From assembly GCF_037126245.1 (NCBI RefSeq), contig NZ_CP136925.1:984001-1048000 (forward strand): 64,000 nucleotides of DNA, in the 5' to 3' direction. Position numbers and translations under genes: made by a program. The notes beneath the pieces are model-generated. The model was not told where the DNA came from. It searched no databases and worked only from the letters and a program-made list of their open reading frames with translations. Source of the DNA: Mangrovimonas cancribranchiae. Lineage in GTDB: Bacteria; Bacteroidota; Bacteroidia; Flavobacteriales; Flavobacteriaceae. Below are positions 17,170 through 25,580 of this stretch, one piece after another; the stretch's first letter is position 1; every line of letters starts with the position of its first letter.

Positions 17170-17553
17170 ATGTGGAAGTATTTTTTTGCATGGTTCCCAA
17201 TGGTTCTTGTAGCCATATTGAATGGTTTGTTCCGAGAAAAAGTTGTTGCTAATAAATTTAACGAGCTTCAAGCGCATCAGTTATCAACATTAAGCATGAT
17301 TGTTTTTTTTGGAATCTATGTTTGGGTATTGTTCAAAATTTGGCAACCAGAATCTACAAATCAAACACTATTAATTGGCTTGCTTTGGTTAGTGTTGACC
17401 GTGATTTTCGAATTTTTGTTTGGTCATTATGTTGTAGGTCATTCTTGGAGCAAGTTACTGTTAGACTATAACATTTTAAAAGGGCGTGTTTGGGGACTGT
17501 TTCTCATATGGATTACAGTTTCTCCGTATGTAATTTATCACCTTCAGAAGTAG
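17170..17553 (+). CDS. Small conserved integral membrane protein, four predicted helices
   Basis: 127 aa. Hydrophobic helices lie at about 5-20, 40-60, 68-88 and 106-123, with conserved-looking polar patches NGLFRE, ELQAHQLST and FGHYVVGHSW between them. The His and Arg residues near membrane edges are suggestive but I cannot name a function. It is a single gene, convergent with the TraB-like gene at 17591, just outside the hip repeat. Confidence 0.6.
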   Translation: MWKYFFAWFPMVLVAILNGLFREKVVANKFNELQAHQLSTLSMIVFFGIYVWVLFKIWQPESTNQTLLIGLLWLVLTVIFEFLFGHYVVGHSWSKLLLDYNILKGRVWGLFLIWITVSPYVIYHLQK

Positions 17554-17590
17554 GGGAGAGCGAGTGATTAATTTGTGGTACGATTTGTAT

Positions 17591-18403
17591 TTAATACTCG
17601 TAAAATTCTTTTATAGTGAAATTCAATTCTTCTTCTTTTGGCTTAATTAAAGAGTTTAAGTAGTACCTGTGAAAATAACCATTTAAAACAATTATTTTCT
17701 TACCGTGGTACTCTCTAATAAAGTGCAAAATATTTTTAGACATTGTATGGTTTCTTAAATCCCAAAATTCAGATGCTCTTTTATACCCTTCATAATAACT
17801 AATACTATCACCGTCATTTTTAACGTGATATGTGTCAGAGAAAATAGGATATTTAGACATTATGCTTAAAAGCTCTTTATAATGATATTTTTGCCTGATT
17901 TCAGCAGCTTTATCTGTTTTAGGATTATTAAAGGCTTTTGCTCCTAAATAGGCAAATGAATTAAGAGTATCATTTGCTTCAAGAAAGTTTTGATAAATTC
18001 TTTTATCCAAAGCACTCAGCTGGTTATTTCTGTAAAGACTGTCTAAAAACTTGAATGCTTTGCTATCTGTTGGACGAGACCCTATTCTTATCCTATATTC
18101 GTTTCTTCCTGTAAATCCGTATGGTCTTACATCTACATTAAAGTTGTTCATGTATTTTACAGTGGAAATATTTTCATTGCTTTCCCAGGTTTTCTTAAAG
18201 TTAAATTCTTTGGTAAAGAATGAAGAATCCACTTCATAAAGTATCAAGTCTGGTTTAATTTTAACCAAGATATTGTAAAGGCTGTCGGGTGTAAAATTTT
18301 GAACAGGCTGATGAACAGTTCCAAGAATGACTAATTCAGTTTTTTTATTTGTACAACCCCAAAAAAGCAAGCCAATAAAAATAAATTCTAAAAGTCTTTT
18401 CAT
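17591..18403 (-). CDS. Lipoprotein with TraB/TIKI-like fold signature
   Basis: 270 aa. The signal ends in LLFWGC, so Cys-17 is probably lipidated. The mature start has VILGTVHQP (GxxH), then LILYEVD, later DLRNHTMSKNI (RNxxM) and close to the end VLNGYFHRYY. These are the landmarks of the TraB/PrgY/GumN and TIKI erythromycin-esterase-like superfamily, some of which are metalloproteases. Similarity is limited to motifs, so substrate and activity are unknown. It is a single gene with a 215-nt gap before the amidohydrolase, in which I see nothing. Confidence 0.55.
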   Translation of the reverse strand: MKRLLEFIFIGLLFWGCTNKKTELVILGTVHQPVQNFTPDSLYNILVKIKPDLILYEVDSSFFTKEFNFKKTWESNENISTVKYMNNFNVDVRPYGFTGRNEYRIRIGSRPTDSKAFKFLDSLYRNNQLSALDKRIYQNFLEANDTLNSFAYLGAKAFNNPKTDKAAEIRQKYHYKELLSIMSKYPIFSDTYHVKNDGDSISYYEGYKRASEFWDLRNHTMSKNILHFIREYHGKKIIVLNGYFHRYYLNSLIKPKEEELNFTIKEFYEY

Positions 18404-18618
18404 TCCAAATAAAGTAGATTATAATGTAGAATAACTATTCATGTTGTGAGTCGTTTTTAATTGATTATTCTCTAACAACCATATCTTGGATATCTAGTAC
18501 TTCTACTTTTAACATAATTAGGTATTTCAGAAAACTTTGCTATAAAAGATGTTATCATTCTTAATGAAATTTTGAGTGTTAAATATTGTAGCGCGTTATA
18601 AACTATTGTTTAATCTTT

Positions 18619-20664
18619 CTATTCTTCCACCACTTTAGGTATTGTAGTAAAAGGCTTAATACCAAAGGCTGGATACACTTCACTAGGATAGTAGATTGTA
18701 CCACCTCGAGAGACCATAGAAATTGTTTTTATAGCTTTGATGTCCTCTACTGGATTTCCAGGAATTAAGAAGAAATCGGCTAATTTTCCAGGTGCAATGC
18801 TTCCTAGGTCTTGATCTCCTAAATATTGCGCCATATCATAGGTGGCCAGTTTCAAAAGTTCTGCTGGTGTATAACCTAATTGTTGGTAAAGCTCTAATTC
18901 ACGATGGAAAAAGAAAGCCCCTCCCAAATCAGTCCCGGGTACGATAAAGATTCCTTTTTCCTTCATCATTTTTAAGGTCTCTATAATTTTTTCATACCCC
19001 TCGCGATAAGCTTGGTCTTCTTCTGGGGTAGCCACATCTGACAGCGCAACCTTAAATTCACGCTGTGCATTTGGAGGCATGTGGTCTATTATATCATTAG
19101 TGCCTTCCCAGACTTCTCCATTTCTAGCTTTCATTAATACTTCATGTATTGCCAAAGTTGGGTCTATTGCTGTATTATTCGTTACAAATAATTCTAGTGT
19201 TTCTTGCACTTTGGGACTATTTAGGTCTAAGTCTGGAAATCTTTTTAAGGCCGTAAGACGAAGTAGTGTTCGTGTATCTTCATCGGGTTCTAATACCCAG
19301 CCTAACATGGTTTGGTTTATATGTGTCATTTCATCGAAACCAGCCCTTAACATATCATTTGCATTGGAGAATGCTGGGACATGTCCGCATACAAACATTC
19401 CATACTCATGTGCTTTATCGACAATGTCTGGCGCCCAATCTCCGTTCATGGAGTTGTATAGTTTTACTCCGTAAAAACCCATCTCGTGATAGGTGTCCAC
19501 AGCTGCAAGAGCTTCTTCTTTACTAGAAACCAAAATCCCACCGTTTGCATTGTATTCACTTTGCCCTTCAATAAAACCCAGCCTATGTATTCTGGGGCCT
19601 GCTAAAACTCCAGAATTAATTTTTTTAACTAACTCATCCAACACTTCATTGTTGTTCCCCATATCCCGGAAAGAGGTCACTCCAGCTAGTACATTCAATA
19701 AGGCATCTTCATCTGCTGTGTGTGCATGCATTTCATACATACCAGCTACCAATGTACCGTTAGCTCCATCAATGACTATTTCACCATCGCCTTTAGTATT
19801 AGGGGCATCGATACTTACGATATGTTCACCATCTATTAAAACTGATGATAGAGGTGTGAGTGCTAATGTTTTTGGGTCGAATATTTTGACATTGTCAATA
19901 CGAACATTTTTGCCATAGTTATGGGCGTATTTTCTTTGTAGTGATTCAAATCGTTCTGTGGAATATCTTTCGGCATACCCCCTTAGTTTTTTTTCATGTT
20001 CTTCAAATCCTTCGCGAATCATAATAAAAGATGGACTAATCAAAGCAAATAAACGTAAATCACTATCAGCAATAAAATAAGAAGGGTTTAAATCAGCTCC
20101 AGACATTGCGTAGGTGGTAAGATCTAGGGTGATGGAATCAACAGTAATACTTGTTTTTTCCATTTCTGTTAGCTTTAGAGAGCCTGCGGGTAGTACATCT
20201 GCCGAATGATCGGGAGATTTTAACAGGTTTCGTGCTGTAAGAATTATTGAATAAGGACTTCCAGATTGATTGATATACCATAAGGCCTTGTCTACGGTTG
20301 TACTATCACTACCGGTGGCATCTGTCCATGAAGCAAGGCTTTCAGCCATGGTATAGTGTTCATCGACAGGATTCCCAAACGTTGAATTTCCAGTAATATC
20401 CCATTGAACCGGATAGCCGTCTGTATTTAACACAACTGTTTCTTTTATGGTAGGTCCGCGACCATTGGTTTTATATGCGTAATCTATTTGAATGGTATCT
20501 CCAGCTATATGGGTTTTAAGGTGACCTATAGTAGCATTTCCATAGATAACAGAAAAGGTTTCATCTCCTTGATAGTTTATTAAGGATGATACTTTGGAAG
20601 ATTTTTGTTTACAAGAAACAAGAAATAATATGACGATGACAGTGTAGAGAAATTGTGATTTCAT
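18619..20664 (-). CDS. Amidohydrolase-family lipoprotein
   Basis: 681 aa from the ATG at 20664, chosen because it gives a lipoprotein signal ending in LFLVSC; the upstream in-frame start adds nine unsupported residues. Residues ~1-260 are a beta-rich N-terminal region. From ~265 a metal-dependent hydrolase fold begins: VDGANGTLVAGMYEMHAHT (HxH metal pair), KLYNSMN (Lys), CGHVPAF, THINQTM, and GTDLGG (Asp) before GKLADFFLIPG. Relatives include imidazolonepropionase- and prolidase-like enzymes; the substrate is unknown. Probably tethered in the periplasm or on the surface. Confidence 0.85.
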   Translation of the reverse strand: MKSQFLYTVIVILFLVSCKQKSSKVSSLINYQGDETFSVIYGNATIGHLKTHIAGDTIQIDYAYKTNGRGPTIKETVVLNTDGYPVQWDITGNSTFGNPVDEHYTMAESLASWTDATGSDSTTVDKALWYINQSGSPYSIILTARNLLKSPDHSADVLPAGSLKLTEMEKTSITVDSITLDLTTYAMSGADLNPSYFIADSDLRLFALISPSFIMIREGFEEHEKKLRGYAERYSTERFESLQRKYAHNYGKNVRIDNVKIFDPKTLALTPLSSVLIDGEHIVSIDAPNTKGDGEIVIDGANGTLVAGMYEMHAHTADEDALLNVLAGVTSFRDMGNNNEVLDELVKKINSGVLAGPRIHRLGFIEGQSEYNANGGILVSSKEEALAAVDTYHEMGFYGVKLYNSMNGDWAPDIVDKAHEYGMFVCGHVPAFSNANDMLRAGFDEMTHINQTMLGWVLEPDEDTRTLLRLTALKRFPDLDLNSPKVQETLELFVTNNTAIDPTLAIHEVLMKARNGEVWEGTNDIIDHMPPNAQREFKVALSDVATPEEDQAYREGYEKIIETLKMMKEKGIFIVPGTDLGGAFFFHRELELYQQLGYTPAELLKLATYDMAQYLGDQDLGSIAPGKLADFFLIPGNPVEDIKAIKTISMVSRGGTIYYPSEVYPAFGIKPFTTIPKVVEE

Positions 20665-20780
20665 ATTTGGTTGATATTTAGGTGTATACAAGGTAGTGAT
20701 AAATATTTACCTACAACAATTTATTACTAAGTAATAAAAATTATCAAGCGACTATAAGAAAATATGTTGTATAACAATTA

Positions 20781-20806
20781 ACGTCAAACTTACGCACGTT
20801 TGACGT
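20781..20806. other. 9-bp inverted repeat downstream of 20816 gene
   Basis: ACGTCAAAC (20781-20789) and GTTTGACGT (20798-20806) form a perfect stem with an 8-nt loop. It lies just past the end of the minus-strand gene 20816-21505. There is no T-run, so it is a weak terminator candidate or a protein-binding dyad. Confidence 0.4.
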
Positions 20807-20815
20807 ATAATTTAA

Positions 20816-21505
20816 TTATTTTTTAGTGTTGTTTACTGTATTGACAACTTTTGCTGTCATTTTAGAAGGAATATTAAAAACAGTTTCTAATAAATACCTA
20901 TCAGCTTTTTCATTACTAATAAGTTGCGGTTTTTTAGGAGGTTTCTTTTTACTGGAAACAGTTTTTTTGTTCTTAAGAGGTGTCTTATTAATGTTACTTT
21001 TTTTCTTACTATAAGTCAGCAATGTGTTGTTAAACATTGATGTTAATAACACTCCAAACGTTCTTTTTATTTCGGAATGATGTGTTGAAAAATAATTGCT
21101 TTGCAAAGCAAACATATCACTCACGTTTTTAGAGACATCTTTAATGTATTCCGAAAGATGTGTACACATTAAATGGGTTAGATAGGTGTGCGTTTCTACA
21201 TGCTCCCAATACTTATTAATTAGGTGTTTAAATTGACTTTCGGTTAGGCTTTCTTGGGCATCTATAAGTGTGAATATATTTTTCTCTAATAAGTTGCTCT
21301 TAGAAATAAGTTCCACCTTACTTAGTTCGTCTGTATCTTCTGTGGGGTTGTTGTTGTCATCTAAAAAAACAATCGTGTTCGTAATGTGATAGGGAATGAT
21401 ATCTTTTAATTGCGTTTGCTGAATATCATCATATACTTTACTAGGGATGTAAAAAACATACGATCTGGTTAAATTGTTGCGTAAGGTGTCAAAAGTATCT
21501 TTCAT
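20816..21505 (-). CDS. Hypothetical protein beside the integrase
   Basis: 229 aa, family not recognised. It is helical and charged, with a Lys/Pro-rich basic segment at about 168-195 (repeated KKK and KKPP motifs) near the C-terminus suggesting nucleic-acid contact. No signal peptide or membrane helix. It begins 3 nt after the integrase stop and is therefore co-transcribed with it. Partner proteins of integrases (excisionase or accessory factors) are usually shorter, so that role is only a guess. Confidence 0.5.
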   Translation of the reverse strand: MKDTFDTLRNNLTRSYVFYIPSKVYDDIQQTQLKDIIPYHITNTIVFLDDNNNPTEDTDELSKVELISKSNLLEKNIFTLIDAQESLTESQFKHLINKYWEHVETHTYLTHLMCTHLSEYIKDVSKNVSDMFALQSNYFSTHHSEIKRTFGVLLTSMFNNTLLTYSKKKSNINKTPLKNKKTVSSKKKPPKKPQLISNEKADRYLLETVFNIPSKMTAKVVNTVNNTKK

Positions 21506-21508
21506 AGG

Positions 21509-22876
21509 CTATTTTAATAAATGCGAATAGTCATCAGGGATAGCCGCATCAATACTACGTAAATATTTCTCTAAAGCATCCATGGTTGAATGCCCTGTAA
21601 TTAACATGATTTTACTTTTAACTTCATGCGGTGTACTGTTTTTTATTAAGGATTGATAAAGCTTGGTTATAAAGGTGTGTCTAAAACTGTATAACCCGTA
21701 GTTTTTACCAAGCTTAAAATGGTTTTTAACGACTTTTCTATAGCGCGCAGAGAAGTGGTTTCTTTTGTTTGTTTCATCAATATCCCAATAACCACCTATT
21801 TTTTCTGGTGTAAATAAATGCATATCGCCATCAAGCAGGGATAAGTCAGGTAGGTCTTTTAATAATATGTTGGGAATACGCTTAACTTCTAGCGGGTTGT
21901 TTTTTGACTTAAATTGAAGTAATCCCTCCTTAACATTGATGTCTTTAATTTTAAGCCTACAAACTTCTATAGGTCTTAAAAAGTTATAGGAAATAAATTT
22001 GATGTATAAGAGTAGGATAGGATCTTCCGTTTTTAAGTAGTCGAAAATATCTTGCTGTGTTTTATGAGAATACGTCTTGTTACGTTCAGGTTTTGTTTTT
22101 AGCGCCTTTATTTTCTTCACATGATTAGCGGGAATGATATCGTTATCTTCCATAGTTTGCATTAAAGAACTAAGATTGGTTCTATAATTATTGCAATTTC
22201 TAGCACTCGACCTTGATAGTACCTCATTAAGATACGTCATAATAACAGCCTTATCGACCATGTCTATGGTTGTTATGTTAGGGCGTTCATCTTTAAGCCA
22301 ACTAATAAATTTATCTGCATGAGCTCGATAATCCTTAAGCGTTCTTTCGCTAACAACATTCTTTTTTAAGTGCAAGCTTAAACCAAAGGCTTTTTCTAGC
22401 GATGTGCCTGTTGTTTCTTGCTCAGTATTACTTGTAGCTATGTTGTCTTGCTTTTGAATTACTGGGGTGATAGGCTGTTGTATTGGTTTTGGTATAGAGG
22501 ACGTTTCGTTTTGGGTGTTTACGGCTTCAGGTTGACTCTCTTTGTTTATTAAATGCTTGTTATCCTCAAAAGGATTGTAGCCTTTTTTAAGTAATATAAG
22601 GAGTCTTTTTCTATAAATGCTTAAAACCTCAAAACGCTCTTCTTTCTTTTTGTAAGTATTAGCAATGCCATAAATATTTTTCATACGTTCTAATTTTCCC
22701 GTTTTAGGGTTTCTAAAAGAAAAATAGACATACCAACGCTTACTTAAATCACCTTTAGCATTGTAAATTTTTGGGGTTGAAAATTGGGGCTTTTTTCTCA
22801 AATTGTGTTCCGAATCGTGTTCTAAATCGTGTTCATTTCTGTGTTCAAATGTAATAAAATCGTTTAATAAAGACAT
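21509..22876 (-). CDS. Tyrosine recombinase / site-specific integrase
   Basis: 455 aa. The N-terminal ~90 residues are an arm-type DNA-binding region (KRWYVYFSFRNPKTGKLERM), then a core-binding SAM-like domain near 165-250 and the catalytic domain. Active-site parts visible are Arg in FLRPIEVCRL, YSFRHTF (R-H, with Tyr in place of the usual first His), LITGHSTMDALEKYL with GH and the nucleophile Tyr. The protein appears full length. Its start is 54 nt from the 3' end of tRNA-Met and it reads away from it, the classic layout of an element integrated at a tRNA gene. Confidence 0.85.
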   Translation of the reverse strand: MSLLNDFITFEHRNEHDLEHDSEHNLRKKPQFSTPKIYNAKGDLSKRWYVYFSFRNPKTGKLERMKNIYGIANTYKKKEERFEVLSIYRKRLLILLKKGYNPFEDNKHLINKESQPEAVNTQNETSSIPKPIQQPITPVIQKQDNIATSNTEQETTGTSLEKAFGLSLHLKKNVVSERTLKDYRAHADKFISWLKDERPNITTIDMVDKAVIMTYLNEVLSRSSARNCNNYRTNLSSLMQTMEDNDIIPANHVKKIKALKTKPERNKTYSHKTQQDIFDYLKTEDPILLLYIKFISYNFLRPIEVCRLKIKDINVKEGLLQFKSKNNPLEVKRIPNILLKDLPDLSLLDGDMHLFTPEKIGGYWDIDETNKRNHFSARYRKVVKNHFKLGKNYGLYSFRHTFITKLYQSLIKNSTPHEVKSKIMLITGHSTMDALEKYLRSIDAAIPDDYSHLLK

Positions 22877-22909
22877 AAAAAAAACGGTTTAGCGAACCTA
22901 AACCGTTTA
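22877..22909 (-). terminator. Intrinsic terminator after tRNA-Met
   Basis: Read on the minus strand, AAACGGTTTAGG and CTAAACCGTTT pair around a TTCG turn and run into eight T. It ends directly at the integrase start codon, so it would stop tRNA transcription before the integrase. Confidence 0.8.
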
Positions 22910-22929
22910 TTTTGAAATGATTACATTTG

Positions 22930-23003
22930 TAGCGAGACCGAGATTTGAACTCGGGACCTCCGGGTTATGAATCCGACGCTCTAACCAACTGAGCTACCTC
23001 GCC
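22930..23003 (-). tRNA. tRNA-Met (CAT anticodon)
   Basis: 74 nt on the minus strand without encoded CCA. The acceptor arm pairs GGCGAGG with TCTCGCT (two G-U pairs), the T arm is CCGAG-TTCAAAT-CTCGG, and the anticodon CAT is at 22967-22969. The G1-U72 pair is not the mismatch of an initiator tRNA, so an elongator tRNA-Met or a lysidine-modified tRNA-Ile2 is expected. Confidence 0.9.
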
Positions 23004-23134
23004 GTTTTTCAAGGCTGCAAATATAAAAACAAATTTATATCAAGCAAACATAATCTGCTTAAAATATTTTAAAAATAGTTTTAAAACTTATTAATTAATC
23101 TATATATTGAGCAAATAATTTTTATTTAAGGACT

Positions 23135-23521
23135 ATGGACGATAAGATTAAGTACGAAATGGAATTCCCCATTCATGCGTCACCGCAATTGCTTTACCAA
23201 TATATATCAACACCTTCTGGATTATCAGAATGGTTTGCTGAAAATGTAAACTCCAGAGGAGAACTTTTTAAATTTATTTGGGACGGGGCAGAAGAGCAAG
23301 CCAAACTTTTAAGTAAAAAAAGTGGCGAACGCGTTAAATTTAGATGGATTGATGACGAGGATTCATCTTACTATTTTGAAATTAAAATTCAAGTAGATGA
23401 AATCACTAAAGATGTGTCATTAATCATAACTGATTACACTGAGGAAGATGAGCTAGATGAAGCAAAAATGCTTTGGGAAAATCAAATTTCCGATTTAAAG
23501 CAAGTCTTAGGCTCAGCATAA
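23135..23521 (+). CDS. START-like (AHSA1/Bet v1 fold) domain protein
   Basis: 128 aa. It reads as a compact SRPBCC/START-like protein: an N-terminal strand KYEMEFPIHASPQLLYQYIS, then GLSEWFAENV, FIWDGAEEQAKLL and a C-terminal helix LWENQISDLKQVLGSA. Members in Bacteroidota are single-domain cytosolic proteins of unknown ligand. It is the first chromosomal gene past tRNA-Met. Confidence 0.8.
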   Translation: MDDKIKYEMEFPIHASPQLLYQYISTPSGLSEWFAENVNSRGELFKFIWDGAEEQAKLLSKKSGERVKFRWIDDEDSSYYFEIKIQVDEITKDVSLIITDYTEEDELDEAKMLWENQISDLKQVLGSA

Positions 23522-23551
23522 TATTTTTCACTTAAGATATCATATATTTGC

Positions 23552-23576
23552 AAATCCCGAGTTTTCGGGATTTTTT
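23552..23576 (+). terminator. Terminator after START-like gene
   Basis: AAATCCCGA and TCGGGATTT pair around GTTT and run into T. A -7 box TATATTTG lies immediately upstream at 23543-23550. If that promoter serves the next gene, its transcript would start inside this hairpin. Confidence 0.7.
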
Positions 23577-23588
23577 AATGATATAGCA

Positions 23589-24434
23589 ATGATAAATCTT
23601 AACGGTACATTAAGTAAAAACGAAGACACGCTTTCTTACAACAATAGAGGATTTAACTATGGCGATGCCCTTTTTGAAACCATAAAAGTAGTACACGGTA
23701 AAGTTCTTTTTTTAGAAGATCATTATTTTAGGTTAATGGCTTCTATGCGCATTTTACGTATGGAAATTCCTATGAGTTTTACTATGGAATTTATTAAAGA
23801 AGCGGTTTTAAAAACAGTAGAAGCCAACCAGCTAAGTAAACGTACAGCTAGAGTAAAAATAGTGGTGTTTAGAGAAACAGGAGGTTTGTATTTGCCAAAA
23901 AATAAAGCTGTTGGTTATGTGATTTCTGTGACTTCTTTAGAAAGTGATTTTTATTTATTAGATGAATCGGCTTACGAAGTAGATTTATTTAAAGATTACT
24001 ATGTGTCTCCTGATTTATTATCAACCCTAAAAACCAATAACAAAGCGATTAATGTAGTTGGTAGTGTGTATGCTAGTGAGAATGATTTAGCAAATTGTTT
24101 GTTGTTAAATACAAATAAAAGTGTTGTAGAAGCTTTAAATGGTAACTTATTTTTAGTAAAAGGGAATGAAATAAAAACGCCACCAATTTCCGATGGTTGT
24201 TTAAAAGGGGTGTTAAGAAAACAACTTATAGACATTATTAAAATGCTACCCGATTATACTTTGGTCGAAGAATCGATATCACCTTTTGAGTTACAACGAG
24301 TAGACGAAATGTTTATAACAAATGTAATAACAGGGATTCAGCCTATATCGAAATATAGAAAGAAAACCTACACAACAAAAGTTGCTAAGTTATTATTGCA
24401 AAAACTTAATGTGAAAGTAAGGCTATCTAGTTAA
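23589..24434 (+). CDS. Class IV PLP aminotransferase (IlvE/PabC-like)
   Basis: 281 aa. The fold-type IV pattern is visible: NRGFNYGDALFETIKV near residue 20, LEDHYFRL, the PLP lysine in STLKTNNKAINVV, then NGNLFLVKG and PISDGCLKGV. Members are branched-chain aminotransferases or aminodeoxychorismate lyases; length and the GDALFETI start lean towards PabC-like, but substrate cannot be fixed. Its 3' end overlaps the convergent YqgE gene by 8 nt. Confidence 0.85.
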   Translation: MINLNGTLSKNEDTLSYNNRGFNYGDALFETIKVVHGKVLFLEDHYFRLMASMRILRMEIPMSFTMEFIKEAVLKTVEANQLSKRTARVKIVVFRETGGLYLPKNKAVGYVISVTSLESDFYLLDESAYEVDLFKDYYVSPDLLSTLKTNNKAINVVGSVYASENDLANCLLLNTNKSVVEALNGNLFLVKGNEIKTPPISDGCLKGVLRKQLIDIIKMLPDYTLVEESISPFELQRVDEMFITNVITGIQPISKYRKKTYTTKVAKLLLQKLNVKVRLSS

Positions 24435-24987
24435 AACTTGGATTTTCTGGTGCGTTAGACCAAATACTGTATTCGCCACCTAATTCAAGCATTTTTTCTT
24501 TCCAAAAAGATTGGTAATCTTTTTCAATAACAGATTTTTTATAAATATTTTCTGTAACAACCCAAGAGCTTAGTTTAAGTTCTTGTTCAAGTTGATTGGT
24601 TGTCCAGCCCGAATAGCCTAGAAAGAATTTTATATCACTTTCTGTAAGTCCGCCATTCGAAATAAGCTCGGCTACCTGGTTAAAGTCGCCACCCCAATAA
24701 ATGCCTAAAGATATTTCTATACTATTAGGGATTAAATCGGGTACTTTATGAATAAAGTAAAGGTTATCCTGTTCTACAGGGCCGCCATTATAAACTTTAA
24801 ACTTAGCGTTTATAGATGGAATAATGTCGTTAAGTGTAAAATCTAACGGTTTATTTAAAATAAAACCTATCGAGCCTTCATCAGTATGATCTGCTAAAAG
24901 AACAATCGATCTGTTAAAAGAGATATCGCCAATTATAGATGGTTCGGCGATTAATAAATTACCCTTTTTTGGCTGAAGTGTAATCAT
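24427..24987 (-). CDS. YqgE/AlgH family protein
   Basis: 186 aa. It shows the family landmarks: KGNLLIAEPSIIGDISFNRSIVLL, GSIGFILNKPL, YNGGPVEQDNLYFIH and FFLGYSGWTTNQLEQEL. YqgE proteins are conserved cytosolic proteins of uncertain function. The length is normal. It is convergent with the aminotransferase and upstream of HU, with a terminator between. Confidence 0.9.
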   Translation of the reverse strand: MITLQPKKGNLLIAEPSIIGDISFNRSIVLLADHTDEGSIGFILNKPLDFTLNDIIPSINAKFKVYNGGPVEQDNLYFIHKVPDLIPNSIEISLGIYWGGDFNQVAELISNGGLTESDIKFFLGYSGWTTNQLEQELKLSSWVVTENIYKKSVIEKDYQSFWKEKMLELGGEYSIWSNAPENPSFN

Positions 24988-25056
24988 ACTGTTAGGAGTT
25001 AGTTATCTAAAGCTAATAAAAAAATGTTAAAAAACAAATCTTTAAAAACGTTAATT

Positions 25057-25085
25057 AAAAAAGCCTTCTAATTATAGAAGGCTTT
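25057..25085 (-). terminator. Terminator downstream of HU gene
   Basis: On the minus strand AAAGCCTTCTA and TAGAAGGCTTT pair around TAAT and run into T, 28 nt past the HU stop. Confidence 0.75.
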
Positions 25086-25112
25086 CATATGATTTATAAA
25101 AGAAGCTTAAAC

Positions 25113-25385
25113 TTAGTTTACAGCGCTAGATAAATCTGAACCAGCTTTAAACTTTACTACGTTTTTAGCTTTGATTTTTATAGTTTTTCCAGTTTGTGGG
25201 TTTCTTCCTTCTCTTGCAGCTCTTCTAGATACTGACCAAGAACCAAAACCTACTAAAGAAACGCGGTTTCCTTTTTGTAATGCTCCTTCAATTTCGATTA
25301 GCATACACTCTAAAGCTTTTTTAGCAGCAGCTTTAGTAATTCCAGCGTGTTCTGCCATTGCATCGATTAAATCTGATTTGTTCAT
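25113..25385 (-). CDS. HU-family histone-like DNA-binding protein
   Basis: 90 aa, the standard HU length. MNKSDLIDAMAEHAGITKAAAKKAL forms the helical dimer part, SLVGFGSW the turn, and GRNPQTGKTIKI the beta-arm with the conserved R-N-P tip. It binds DNA without sequence preference and bends it. It is a single gene ended by a strong terminator. The 195 nt upstream to the fmt stop hold no other gene I can support. Confidence 0.95.
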   Translation of the reverse strand: MNKSDLIDAMAEHAGITKAAAKKALECMLIEIEGALQKGNRVSLVGFGSWSVSRRAAREGRNPQTGKTIKIKAKNVVKFKAGSDLSSAVN

Positions 25386-25580
25386 AATTTTAAATTTAAT
25401 TATTAATAAATTGTTGGTTAAACATAATTTTTGTTAAATCCTCTACAAATTTATACGGATTATGCAACCATGCAAGTAATGGCAGGGCAAATACGCCATT
25501 TTGTTAATAACTTAGGTAATTTGTTAATAACCACTATGTATTTCACCGATGTTTTTGTTTTTGTCAATGATAATAAGGGT

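Larger units (their letters stand above)
1..22929. mobile_element. Probable tRNA-Met-associated accessory region / genomic island (left end not found)
   Basis: The right end is defined by the integrase and tRNA-Met at 22.9 kb; everything beyond is housekeeping. The left side holds toxin-antitoxin, nuclease, protease and regulator genes of the kind found on islands. I looked for a second copy of the tRNA 3' end between 1 and 22,900 and saw none, so either the other att site lies outside the window or the element is smaller than stated. Confidence 0.35.

Noticed and set aside
19079-19918. Three plus-strand open frames opposite the amidohydrolase gene
   Set aside because: They are antisense to a well-supported gene, lack family motifs, and are Ser/Pro/Leu-rich in the way antisense frames usually are.
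1-22929. Second copy of the tRNA-Met 3' end as left attachment site
   Set aside because: Reading the intergenic parts I saw no match to the tRNA 3' end; the other end may be outside the window.
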